From Brevundimonas viscosa (GTDB lineage: Bacteria; Pseudomonadota; Alphaproteobacteria; Caulobacterales; Caulobacteraceae): DNA of 64,000 nucleotides. The stretch is from the NCBI RefSeq assembly GCF_900116065.1, contig NZ_FOZV01000006.1:106535-170534 (forward strand), in the 5' to 3' direction. The translations under genes were made by a program, and so were the position numbers. Within the stretch, counting starts at the first letter, position 1. Every line of letters starts with the position of its first letter. The notes beneath the pieces are model-generated. The model searched no databases, was not told where the DNA came from, and saw nothing but the letters and a program-made list of their open reading frames with translations. This document shows positions 16,266-23,783 of the stretch, in pieces.

Positions 16266-17957
16266 ATGCGCGCCTTCGCCGAACTGCTGGACCGCCTGTC
16301 GCTGACGGCGTCGCGCAACGCCAAGCTGGTGCTGCTCCGGGACTATCTTCGCGCCACGCCCGACCCCGACCGCGGCTGGGCGCTGGCGGCGCTGACCGGC
16401 GACCTGACGTTCGACGCGGCCAAGCCGGCGATGATCCGCAAGGCGGTCGAGGCGCGGGTAGATCCGGTGCTGTTCGGCTGGTCCCGGGACTACGTCGGCG
16501 ACATGGCCGAGACGGTCAGTCTGATCTGGCCCTCCAATCCCGAGCTTCGGCCCAACCGGGAACCGGAGCTGGGGGAGGTGGTCGAGGCGCTGCGGACGGC
16601 CGGGCGGCGCGACGTGCCGCGACTGCTCGAGGGCTGGCTGGACGCGCTGGAGCCGAAGGGGCGCTGGGCGCTGCTGAAGCTGATGACCGGCGCGCTGCGG
16701 GTGGGCATGTCGGCGCGGCTGGCCAAGACCGCCGCGGCGATGATGCGGCCGGCGGCGCTCAGCGAGCCGCCGGACCCGGACGGCCACGAAGCGGCGACCC
16801 CGCTGGAGCCCGTCGAGGCATCGGACATCGAGGAGGTGTGGCATGCGCTGGAGCCGCCCTATGCCGACCTGTTCGCCTGGCTGGAGGGGCGCACGGGGCC
16901 GCCGGACGCCGACGCGCCGGGACGTTTCCGGCCGGTGATGCTGGCGACGGCGCTGGACGAGGCGGTGGACTTCGAAAAGCTGCAACCGGCCGACTACGTC
17001 GCCGAATGGAAGTGGGACGGCATCCGTGTGCAGGCGGTGCGCGAGGGCGGGGTGGAGAAACTCTATTCCCGCACCGGCGACGAGATCTCGCGCGCCTTTC
17101 CCGATGTGATGGCCGGACTGGGCTTCGACGGGGCGGTGGACGGGGAGCTGGTGGTCTGGCGCGACGGCGTCGTGGCCCCCTTCGCCGATCTGCAGCTGCG
17201 GCTGAACCGCAAGACGGTCGATGCGAAGCTGATGGCCGACCAGCCGGCGGCGATCGTCGCCTATGACCTGCTGGCCGAGGGGGGCGAGGATCTGCGGGCC
17301 CTGCCGCTGGCGGCGCGGCGCGCGCGGCTGGAGGCGCTGGTCCCCTGCGGCGGGCCGCGGCTGCACCTGTCGCCGATCGTGCCCTACGGAAACTGGGACG
17401 AACTGGCCCGGCTGCGGGCCGATCCGCCGGTCGGGGCAGCCGCCGAGGGCCTGATGCTCAAGCGGCGCGACAGCCCCTATGTGGCCGGACGCCCGAAAGG
17501 CCCGTGGTTCAAGTGGAAACGCGATCCGCACGTCATCGACGCGGTGCTGATGTACGCCCAGCGGGGCAGCGGCAAGCGCTCCAGCTTCTATTCCGACTAC
17601 ACCTTCGGCGTCTGGACCGGGGAGGGGGCCCTGACCCCGGTGGGCAAGGCCTATTTCGGCTTCACCGACGAGGAGCTGAAGCAGCTCGACAAGTTCGTGC
17701 GCGATCACACGGTCGAGCGCTTCGGTCCGGTGCGCTCGGTGCGGGCCGGCCGCGACTTCGGCCTGGTGCTGGAGGTCGCTTTCGAGGGACTGCAGCGCTC
17801 CGGGCGGCACAAGTCGGGCGTGGCCATGCGCTTCCCGCGGATCAGCCGCATCCGCTGGGACAAGCCGGCGCGGGAGGCCAACACCCTCGACGACGTGATG
17901 GATCTACTGGACGCGATCGAGGGCGGCGGCGGGCGGGTGGCGCGGCCGATCGGATAG
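16266..17957 (+). CDS. ATP-dependent DNA ligase, cisplatin-damage-response type
   Basis: A 563-aa DNA ligase. An N-terminal helical DNA-binding domain (MRAFAELLDRLSLTASRNAKL, 1-200) precedes the nucleotidyltransferase core with adenylated K249 in WKWDGIR, then DGELVVW (motif III), EGLMLKRRDSPY (IV) and WFKWKRDP (V), and a C-terminal OB fold. This matches the PP_1105-type ligase named for cisplatin-damage response. In many bacteria that ligase sits with a ligase-associated helicase, exonuclease and metallophosphoesterase; none of these is next to it here. Confidence 0.9.
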   Translation: MRAFAELLDRLSLTASRNAKLVLLRDYLRATPDPDRGWALAALTGDLTFDAAKPAMIRKAVEARVDPVLFGWSRDYVGDMAETVSLIWPSNPELRPNREPELGEVVEALRTAGRRDVPRLLEGWLDALEPKGRWALLKLMTGALRVGMSARLAKTAAAMMRPAALSEPPDPDGHEAATPLEPVEASDIEEVWHALEPPYADLFAWLEGRTGPPDADAPGRFRPVMLATALDEAVDFEKLQPADYVAEWKWDGIRVQAVREGGVEKLYSRTGDEISRAFPDVMAGLGFDGAVDGELVVWRDGVVAPFADLQLRLNRKTVDAKLMADQPAAIVAYDLLAEGGEDLRALPLAARRARLEALVPCGGPRLHLSPIVPYGNWDELARLRADPPVGAAAEGLMLKRRDSPYVAGRPKGPWFKWKRDPHVIDAVLMYAQRGSGKRSSFYSDYTFGVWTGEGALTPVGKAYFGFTDEELKQLDKFVRDHTVERFGPVRSVRAGRDFGLVLEVAFEGLQRSGRHKSGVAMRFPRISRIRWDKPAREANTLDDVMDLLDAIEGGGGRVARPIG

Positions 17958-18016
17958 GCGACGCGAATCCCGCCGCGCGGGCTTCCAAATCCCGCGTCAG
18001 ACGCTAGACCCGGCGC

Positions 18017-18964
18017 ATGCCCGACCTGATCACGCCCCTGAACCAGGCCGTCGCCGCCGGCCGCGAGGCGGCGGCCGTGGACATCGCCATGGTCGCCAAG
18101 CTGACCGACATGGCCGGCGACTTCGCCATCAACCTGCTCGTCGCCCTGATCATCCTGGCGGCGACCATCTTCGCGTCGCGGTGGGCGGCGCGGGTGGCCC
18201 GCCGGGTGCTGGGGCGCGTGCGCGGCTTCCGCCAGGATCCGACGGTGCTCAGCTTCGCCGTCCAGGTGGTGCGGGTGCTGGTGCTGATCGTCGGCCTGAT
18301 CGCCGTGCTGCAGCGGCTCGGGGTGCAGACGACCTCGATCATCGCCGTGCTGGGGGCCGCCTCCCTGGCGGTCGGTCTGGCCCTGCAGGGGACGCTTTCC
18401 AACGTCGCGGCGGGGGTGATGCTGCTGGTGCTCCGCCCCTACCGGGTCGGCGAGGTGATCGACCTGAACGGCGTGGCCGGCACGGTGCAGCGCCTTGACC
18501 TGTTCACCACCCAGCTGTCGAACGCCAACAATCACAAGATCGTGGTGCCGAACTCCAAGGTGCTGAGTGACGTGGTCGTCAATCTCACCGGCCAGAAGAC
18601 GCGGCGCATCGAGATCAACTTCACCGTCGGCTACGGCGAGGACCTGGGGGCGGCGCGGGCGGTTCTGGCCGCGACGGCGTCGGCGCACGACAAGGTGCTG
18701 GAGGACCCGGCTCCGTGGACCGGGGTCACGGGCCTGCTGGACAGCGCGGTGCAGATCACCCTGCACGCCTGGGTCAAATCGGACGACTGGTGGCAGACCC
18801 AGGCCGACCTGATGCAGGGCGGCAAGGAGGCGCTGGACGCCGCGGACATCGAGATCCCGTTCCCGCACCAGGTCGCCGTACCCTATGGCGACGAGAAGGA
18901 CGTCCTGCCGGTCGTGCGGGTGCGCAAGGAGCCCGCGGTGGACGCGCGGGCGGAGGAAGGCTGA
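18017..18964 (+). CDS. MscS-type mechanosensitive ion channel
   Basis: A 315-aa inner-membrane channel that releases solutes on hypo-osmotic shock. Three transmembrane segments are visible (about 40-58, 77-96 and 103-130). The pore-lining TM3 reads IIAVLGAASLAVGLALQGTLSNVAAGVML, the classic small-residue helix of MscS, followed by the beta domain (RPYRVGEVIDLNGVAGTV, LSNANNHKIVVPNSKVL) and a C-terminal alpha/beta domain. The length is close to E. coli MscS. The aldolase gene starts 3 bp after its stop, so the two are probably co-transcribed. Confidence 0.93.
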   Translation: MPDLITPLNQAVAAGREAAAVDIAMVAKLTDMAGDFAINLLVALIILAATIFASRWAARVARRVLGRVRGFRQDPTVLSFAVQVVRVLVLIVGLIAVLQRLGVQTTSIIAVLGAASLAVGLALQGTLSNVAAGVMLLVLRPYRVGEVIDLNGVAGTVQRLDLFTTQLSNANNHKIVVPNSKVLSDVVVNLTGQKTRRIEINFTVGYGEDLGAARAVLAATASAHDKVLEDPAPWTGVTGLLDSAVQITLHAWVKSDDWWQTQADLMQGGKEALDAADIEIPFPHQVAVPYGDEKDVLPVVRVRKEPAVDARAEEG

Positions 18965-18967
18965 GGC

Positions 18968-19987
18968 ATGCGCTACGATTTCGGCTCCGACAATACGGCC
19001 GGCATGGCGCCCGCGGCGCTGCAGGCGCTGGTCGAGGCCAACGCCGGCTACGCGCGGGCCTACGGCGCTGACGACGCCACGGCGCGGGCGGCCGAGCTGA
19101 TCCGCCAGCGGCTGGACGCCGACGCCGAGGTGCGGTTCGTTTTCTCGGGCACGGCGGCCAACGCGGTCGGCCTGTCGATGCTGGCCTGGCCGCACGAGGC
19201 GGTGCTGGCCCATCACGCCGCCCACGTCTGCACCGACGAGACCGGCGCCCCGGGCTTCTTCGGCCACGGGGTGGGCCTGATCGGCCTGCCGGGGTTCTCG
19301 GGCAAGATCGACAGGACCGCGCTGGAGGCGGCGCTGGGCGAGCCGGAGGTGGGTCATCGTCAGCCGCCGGCGGCGCTGAGCCTGACCCAGTCGACCGAGT
19401 ACGGCGCGGTCTACACCGAGGAGGAGCTGCGCCACCTGATCGAGCCGGTGAAGCTGCGCGGCTACGGGGTGCACATGGACGGGGCGAGGCTGGCCAACGC
19501 CGCGGCGGCCGGCTTCGACCTGAAGGACATCGCCCGTCTCGGGGTGGATGTGCTGGTGTTCGGCGGAGCCAAGGCGGGCGCGCTGTGCGCCGAGGCCATC
19601 GTCATGTTCGACCGGTCGCTGGCGCGCCGGATCGACAACCGGCTGAAGCAGGCCGGGCAGACCGCCTCGAAGGCCCGCTTCCTCGCCGCGCCCTTCGTCG
19701 GCCTGCTGGAGAGCGGGGCCTGGGAGACCGGCGCGGCGCACGCCAACCTGATGGCCCAGCGTCTGGCCGAGGGGGTGGCGGTCGGAACGCCCTTCATCCT
19801 CGCCCACCCGGTGGAGGCCAACGCCGTGTTCGTCCGCATGCCGGCCGAGGCGCATGGGCGGCTGAACGAGATGGGCTGGGCCTGCTACCGCTTCGACGAC
19901 GGCTCGGTCCGCTTCGTCTGCTCCTGGGCCACCGACGCCGCGGCGGTCGACGCCCTGCTGGCCGATATGGCGCAGCTTTCCGCGTGA
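18968..19987 (+). CDS. ltaE: low-specificity L-threonine aldolase (beta-eliminating lyase family)
   Basis: A 339-aa PLP enzyme of fold type I that would cleave L-threonine or allo-threonine to glycine and acetaldehyde. Conserved features are the N-terminal FGSDNTAGMAPAALQAL, FSGTAANAVGL for phosphate binding, HMDGARLANAAAA with the PLP-stacking region, and FGGAKAGAL with the Schiff-base lysine K202. The K-A-G variant replaces the more common K-N-G. It lies directly behind the MscS gene. The specificity is inferred from the family. Confidence 0.88.
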   Translation: MRYDFGSDNTAGMAPAALQALVEANAGYARAYGADDATARAAELIRQRLDADAEVRFVFSGTAANAVGLSMLAWPHEAVLAHHAAHVCTDETGAPGFFGHGVGLIGLPGFSGKIDRTALEAALGEPEVGHRQPPAALSLTQSTEYGAVYTEEELRHLIEPVKLRGYGVHMDGARLANAAAAGFDLKDIARLGVDVLVFGGAKAGALCAEAIVMFDRSLARRIDNRLKQAGQTASKARFLAAPFVGLLESGAWETGAAHANLMAQRLAEGVAVGTPFILAHPVEANAVFVRMPAEAHGRLNEMGWACYRFDDGSVRFVCSWATDAAAVDALLADMAQLSA

Positions 19988-20018
19988 CGCCGAGCCGGGC
20001 GCGCGGCTTCATCGGAGC

Positions 20019-20255
20019 ATGGGCGAACAACAGCTGAGGGCGACGTTTCGCGCCGTCGAGGATCAGCCTGCGCCGGACCGGCTCAAAGCTCACATCGAGG
20101 CCCTGACGACGACGGCGCGGAAGGACCCGCGCCTGGGTCAGCCGGTTTCGCCGCGCGGCATGTCCATCACTTCCGCCAGCCGGTTGCGGGCGCGGTTGAC
20201 GCGGCTCTTGATGGTGCCGAGGGCGCAGCCGGCGATCTCGGCGGCCTCCTCGTAG
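20019..20255 (+). CDS. possible NepR-like small anti-sigma protein
   Basis: A 78-aa frame whose first 25 residues, QLRATFRAVEDQPAPDRLKA with flanks, resemble the core NepR helix pattern (LR-x-Y-x-x-V-x-x-EPxPDRF-x-x-L). NepR binds and inhibits EcfG sigma factors. The gene lies 31 bp after the threonine aldolase gene and tail-to-tail with the EcfG-like sigma gene; its last 118 bp run antisense to that gene. The ribosome site (CGGAG, 1 nt from the ATG) is poor, and residues after about 40 look non-coding, so it may be a remnant or a chance frame. Confidence 0.35.
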   Translation: MGEQQLRATFRAVEDQPAPDRLKAHIEALTTTARKDPRLGQPVSPRGMSITSASRLRARLTRLLMVPRAQPAISAASS

Positions 20256-20710
20256 GACAGCCCCGCGGCGCCGACCAGCACGATGGCCTCGCGGTGGGTC
20301 GGCGGCAGATCGTCCATGGCCATGCGCAACCGGTCCAGTTCGACGGTCCACTCCTGGGCGCCTTCGGAAACGAGCGTCGCGGCGTGGCGGCCTTCCTCGT
20401 CGGCCACCTCGCGCTGGCGTCGCGCCACCGTCGAGTACCAGGAGTTCCTGAGGATGGTGAACAGCCAGGCGCGCAGGTTGGTGCCGGCTTCGTAGCGGCC
20501 GCGATAGGTCCACGCCTTGGTGAGGGTCTCCTGCACCAGATCATCGGCGTCGGCGGCGTTGCGGCACAGCGACCAGGCGAAGGCCCGCAGCGACGGGAGC
20601 TGGGCGGTGACCGCCTGGCGCCAGACGGAGGGGTCGGCGATATCGTCGCGGGCCCGGGCTCGGCCGGTCGGAAGCGAGGCGCCGTCGAGCGGCGCGAGGG
20701 CGTGCGGCAT
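20138..20710 (-). CDS. ecfG: ECF sigma factor of the EcfG (general stress) family
   Basis: A 190-aa sigma factor with region 2 (LPSLRAFAWSLCRNAADADDLVQETLTKAWTYRGRYEAGTNLRAWLFTILRN) and region 4 (PPTHREAIVLVGAAGLSYEEAAEIAGCALGTIKSRVNRARNRL). The GTNLRAWLFTILRN and GCxxGTIKSRVNRAR segments are hallmarks of EcfG/SigT, the general-stress sigma factor of alphaproteobacteria controlled by PhyR and NepR. PhyR is not in the window, and a NepR-like frame lies tail-to-tail downstream. The start at 20710 follows AGGA. The symmetric GGAAC/CGTT element at 20765-20791 suggests autoregulation shared with egtBD. Confidence 0.88.
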   Translation of the reverse strand: MPHALAPLDGASLPTGRARARDDIADPSVWRQAVTAQLPSLRAFAWSLCRNAADADDLVQETLTKAWTYRGRYEAGTNLRAWLFTILRNSWYSTVARRQREVADEEGRHAATLVSEGAQEWTVELDRLRMAMDDLPPTHREAIVLVGAAGLSYEEAAEIAGCALGTIKSRVNRARNRLAEVMDMPRGETG

Positions 20711-20764
20711 TCGACGATCCTGTCGGTCGGAGCGCCGGCTCCCACGCGAGCCGGCGACCCTTCC

Positions 20765-20791
20765 GGAACGCCGCCGCTGGTGCGCCGTTCC
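20765..20791. promoter_or_regulatory. bidirectional EcfG-type promoter (sigma gene / egtBD)
   Basis: GGAACG (20765-20770), 15 bp, CGTTCC (20786-20791). On the plus strand it reads GGAAC-N16-CGTT toward egtBD; on the minus strand it reads GGAAC-N16-CGTT toward the sigma gene. Both match the EcfG consensus without mismatch. Predicted leaders are about 85-90 nt for egtBD and about 50 nt for the sigma gene. Confidence 0.8.
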
Positions 20792-20883
20792 TGTGTCGGG
20801 CGGTCGACTTTGTCGGCGGGCGGTGGCGTCAGTGAGATCGACGCCCCATGTGAGGCCAGGCCCAAGAAGGGGGAAGAAACGGC

Positions 20884-23034
20884 ATGAACACCCACGCGCG
20901 GATGTCCGCCGACACCTCCGAAGCGGTCGCCGCCTTCCAACAGGTCCGCGCCGTCCTGCCCGCCCTGGCGAGCGGCTTCTCGGCCGAGGACCTGACCGCC
21001 CAGTCGATGCCGGACTGCAGCCCCGGCAAGTGGCACCTCGCGCACACCAGCTGGTTCTGGGAGACGATGATCCTCTCGGCCGAACCCGGCTACCAACCCG
21101 TCGATCCGGACTGGGGGCGGCTGTTCAACAGCTACTACGAGGCCTTGGGCGAGCGCGTGGACCGACCCTGTCGCGGGCTGATCACCCGGCCCGGCGTGGA
21201 CGCCGTGCTGGGCCACCGCCGCGAGGTCGACCGACGCATGGCGGCGTGGCTGGGAGACGGATGCGGCGATGCGCGAACACGTTATCTCGTCCAGCTCGGC
21301 CTGCACCACGAGCAGCAGCATCAGGAGCTGTTCCTGATGGACATGCTTCACCTGATGTCGCGGTCGCCGCTGGACCCTGCCGCCTTTCCCGCCGAGCCGC
21401 GGGCGGGGTCGACGGAACCGGCGCGCGGCGGCCGGGAGCGCTTCGAGGGCGGTCTGGTCGGGATCGGCCACGTCGCCGGCGGCTTCGCCTTCGATAACGA
21501 GGGCCCGGCGCACCGGGTCTGGCTGGAGCCGTTCGAGATCGCCGCCGACCTGACGACCAACGCCGAGTGGATCGCCTTCATCGAGGACGGCGGCTACGCC
21601 CGGCCCGAGCTGTGGGCATCCGACGGCTGGGCGGCGGTCAAGGCCGAAGCTTGGGCCGCGCCCCTGTACTGGCGGCGCGAGGCGGAGGGCTGGAGCGTGA
21701 TGACCCTGGCCGGTCGACGTCCGGTGGATCCCGCGGCGCCCGTGCGGCATGTCAGCTGGTACGAAGCCGACGCCTTCGCCCGCTGGGCGGGAGCCCGCCT
21801 GCCGACGGAAGCGGAGTGGGAGCACGCCGCCCGCGCCCGACCTGACGCGATGGCCAACGCCTTCGGCGAGGTGTGGCAATGGACCGCCTCGCCCTACACC
21901 CCCTATCCGGGCTTCCGGCCGACCGAAGGGACCGCCGCCGAGTACAACGGCAAGTTCATGGCCAACCAGATAGTGCTGAGAGGCTCGAGCTTCGCCACTC
22001 CGGAAGGCCACGCCCGCGTCAGCTATCGCAACTTCTTCTATCCGCACCAGCGCTGGGCCTTCGCCGGTCTTCGGCTGGCGCGCGATGTAGCGCGGGAGAC
22101 GGCTGGCGGCGGCGAGGGGAACGGCTTCCGCGAGGCCCTGCTGGCCGGGCTGGAGAGCTCGCCCAAGCGGGTTTCGCCGAAGTGGTTCTACGACGCCCAG
22201 GGATCGCAACTGTTCGAGGCGATCACTGAGCTGCCGGAGTACTATCCGACCCGTCAGGAGGCGGCGCTGCTTCGTGTGGTGGCGCCGGAATGGTCGCCGC
22301 GCTTCGGCCCCGAAGCGGTGCTGGTCGAGTTCGGCTCCGGGGCCAGCGAGAAGACCCGCATCGTGCTGGACGCCGCCCCCGCCCTGGCGGCCTACGTGCC
22401 GATCGACATCAGCGCCGAGGCGCTCGCGGCGGCGGCCGATCGCATCGCCGCCGCCTATCCCGATCTGCGGGTCCGGCCGATGGTCGGCGACTTCCTTGCG
22501 CTGGATGGGCTGCCCGGGGGGATCGGGGAGGGCCGCCATGTCGGCTTCTTCCCCGGTTCGACCATCGGCAACCTCGATCCGGCCGAGGCGATCGCTTTTC
22601 TGCGCGCGGCGCGCGGCCTGCTGGGAGACGGCGCCCTGTTCATTCTGGGCGTGGATCTGGTGAAGGACCCGGCCGCCCTCATCGCGGCGTACGACGACGC
22701 GGCCGGGGTCACCGCGGCCTTCAACCGGAACCTTCTGGTCCGGGCCAATCGCGAGCTGGGGGCCGACTTCGATCTCGACGACTTCCGCCATCGGGCTCTC
22801 TGGAACGGCCCGGAGTCGAGGATGGAGATGCACCTCGAGGCGCGCCGCGACATGGTCGTCCAGATCGGCGGCCGTCGCATCGCCTTCGCGGCGGGCGAGA
22901 CGATCCACACCGAGAACTCGCGGAAGTTCACCGCGGCGTCGATTGCCGAACTGGCTGAAGCGGCGGGCTGGCGCGTCGCGGACTTCCGGCAGGGGCCGGC
23001 CCCCGCGGTGGCCCTGGTGTTGCTCGAGGCCTGA
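20884..23034 (+). CDS. egtBD: fused ergothioneine synthase: EgtB (sulfoxide synthase) plus EgtD (histidine N-methyltransferase)
   Basis: A 716-aa bifunctional protein. Residues 1-170 are the DinB-like half of EgtB with H51 (WHLAHTSWFWE) and HX3HXE at H142-H146-E148 for the mononuclear iron; residues about 175-400 are the FGE-sulfatase fold (GFAFDNEGPAHRVWL, WQWTASPYTPYPGF, RNFFYPHQRWAFAGLRLARD). After a linker of about 15 residues rich in Gly and Glu, residues about 412-716 are EgtD (SPKRVSPKWFYDAQGSQLFEAIT; SAM motif EFGSG at 482-486; FFPGSTIGNL). EgtD makes hercynine and EgtB couples it to a thiol. No ATG, GTG or TTG lies in frame at the junction, so a real fusion is likely. egtA, egtC and egtE are absent nearby. 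AAGGGGGAAG precedes the ATG. Confidence 0.92.
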   Translation: MNTHARMSADTSEAVAAFQQVRAVLPALASGFSAEDLTAQSMPDCSPGKWHLAHTSWFWETMILSAEPGYQPVDPDWGRLFNSYYEALGERVDRPCRGLITRPGVDAVLGHRREVDRRMAAWLGDGCGDARTRYLVQLGLHHEQQHQELFLMDMLHLMSRSPLDPAAFPAEPRAGSTEPARGGRERFEGGLVGIGHVAGGFAFDNEGPAHRVWLEPFEIAADLTTNAEWIAFIEDGGYARPELWASDGWAAVKAEAWAAPLYWRREAEGWSVMTLAGRRPVDPAAPVRHVSWYEADAFARWAGARLPTEAEWEHAARARPDAMANAFGEVWQWTASPYTPYPGFRPTEGTAAEYNGKFMANQIVLRGSSFATPEGHARVSYRNFFYPHQRWAFAGLRLARDVARETAGGGEGNGFREALLAGLESSPKRVSPKWFYDAQGSQLFEAITELPEYYPTRQEAALLRVVAPEWSPRFGPEAVLVEFGSGASEKTRIVLDAAPALAAYVPIDISAEALAAAADRIAAAYPDLRVRPMVGDFLALDGLPGGIGEGRHVGFFPGSTIGNLDPAEAIAFLRAARGLLGDGALFILGVDLVKDPAALIAAYDDAAGVTAAFNRNLLVRANRELGADFDLDDFRHRALWNGPESRMEMHLEARRDMVVQIGGRRIAFAAGETIHTENSRKFTAASIAELAEAAGWRVADFRQGPAPAVALVLLEA

Positions 23035-23094
23035 GGCGGGGCGGAATCGAAAAGGGCGGCCCGATATGGGCCGCCCCCTTTTCAGAACGATGGC

Positions 23095-23319
23095 TTACTC
23101 GCCGGCCGCGGCCCGCTCGCGATTGCGGGATCCGTGGGACGCTTCGCCACCCTTTCGGCCGGCCTGGGCGGCAAGGCTGCGGTCCTGGGAGAAACTCCGC
23201 TTCTCGCTCGGGACGCTGGCGCCGCCCTTGCGGGCGATCTCGCGTTGGCGTTCCGGGTCCATCGAGGCGAAGCCCCGCTTGGAGACGCCGGAGGCTCGCG
23301 TGGGCTGACTCTGAGCCAT
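23095..23319 (-). CDS. KGG-domain stress-induced protein
   Basis: A 74-aa, highly charged, glycine-rich protein with two KGG repeats: SKRGFASMDPERQREIARKGGAS and SLAAQAGRKGGEASHGSRNRE. This matches the YciG/KGG stress-induced family; such small proteins accumulate in stationary phase and stress, and their function is unknown. It follows GAAAGGAACC and has an EcfG-like promoter 40 bp upstream. It is convergent with egtBD, 60 bp away. Confidence 0.85.
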   Translation of the reverse strand: MAQSQPTRASGVSKRGFASMDPERQREIARKGGASVPSEKRSFSQDRSLAAQAGRKGGEASHGSRNRERAAAGE

Positions 23320-23359
23320 CGTGGGTTCCTTTCGTGGCGCTTGTGGCGGTCGCGGATTG

Positions 23360-23384
23360 AACCCTCACGCCTGATTACGGTTCC
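23360..23384 (-). promoter_or_regulatory. EcfG-type promoter match for the KGG gene
   Basis: Minus strand GGAAC (23384-23380), 16 bp, GGTT (23363-23360). One base off the consensus CGTT at the -10; the same GGTT variant is seen at 23722-23748. The predicted leader is about 35 nt. Confidence 0.5.
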
Positions 23385-23394
23385 GGCGCGCCGG

Positions 23395-23658
23395 TCACAC
23401 AAATGCGAACGAATCACAGGGTTTGCGCGGACAGCGGTCGGCGACCGCAGTGAACTCGGGCGGGGTTCCGCCCGGATCGATGTCAGGCCCGGGCGTGCCG
23501 GGCGCCGGTATATCGGGGCCCGGGGTGTCCGGCGGCTGGACGTCCGGCGGGTAGCCCGGCTGGACGTCGGGCGGCGACACGGGGTCGATGTCGGGCCCCG
23601 GGGTGTCGGGCGGGACGATCTCCGGCTGGCCGAGGTGCAAGGGAGTGATCAGGGTCAT
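23395..23658 (-). CDS. small proline-rich repeat protein, unknown function
   Basis: An 87-aa protein starting MTLITPLHLGQPEIVPP. The middle is a run of degenerate Pro/Asp units (PPDTPGPDIDP, SPPDVQPGY, PPDVQPPDTPGPDIP, PGTPGPDIDPGG), and it ends with RCPRKPCDSFAFV, holding two cysteines. There is no signal peptide or known domain. The start at 23658 has an excellent site, GAGGAGGTT. The repeats are likely disordered. It lies between two stress-type genes and may share a bidirectional EcfG-like promoter with the gene at 23784. Translation is inferred from the ribosome site and context. Confidence 0.6.
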   Translation of the reverse strand: MTLITPLHLGQPEIVPPDTPGPDIDPVSPPDVQPGYPPDVQPPDTPGPDIPAPGTPGPDIDPGGTPPEFTAVADRCPRKPCDSFAFV

Positions 23659-23721
23659 GGGAACCTCCTCATGCCGGACCAACCCCCTCCACGCCCGTCC
23701 GTTGCATGTGGTGGGTGCGGC

Positions 23722-23748
23722 GGAACCGGCCGGCCGGGCGGCGGTTCA
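23722..23748. promoter_or_regulatory. symmetric EcfG-like divergent promoter
   Basis: GGAACC (23722-23727), 15 bp, GGTTCA (23743-23748), the same geometry as 20765-20791. Plus strand: GGAAC-N16-GGTT toward 23784. Minus strand: TGAAC-N16-GGTT toward 23658. The plus-strand match has one mismatch and the minus-strand match has two. Confidence 0.5.
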
Positions 23749-23783
23749 ATCGGCGTCCGATCTCCGACGAAGGAAACTCCTCC

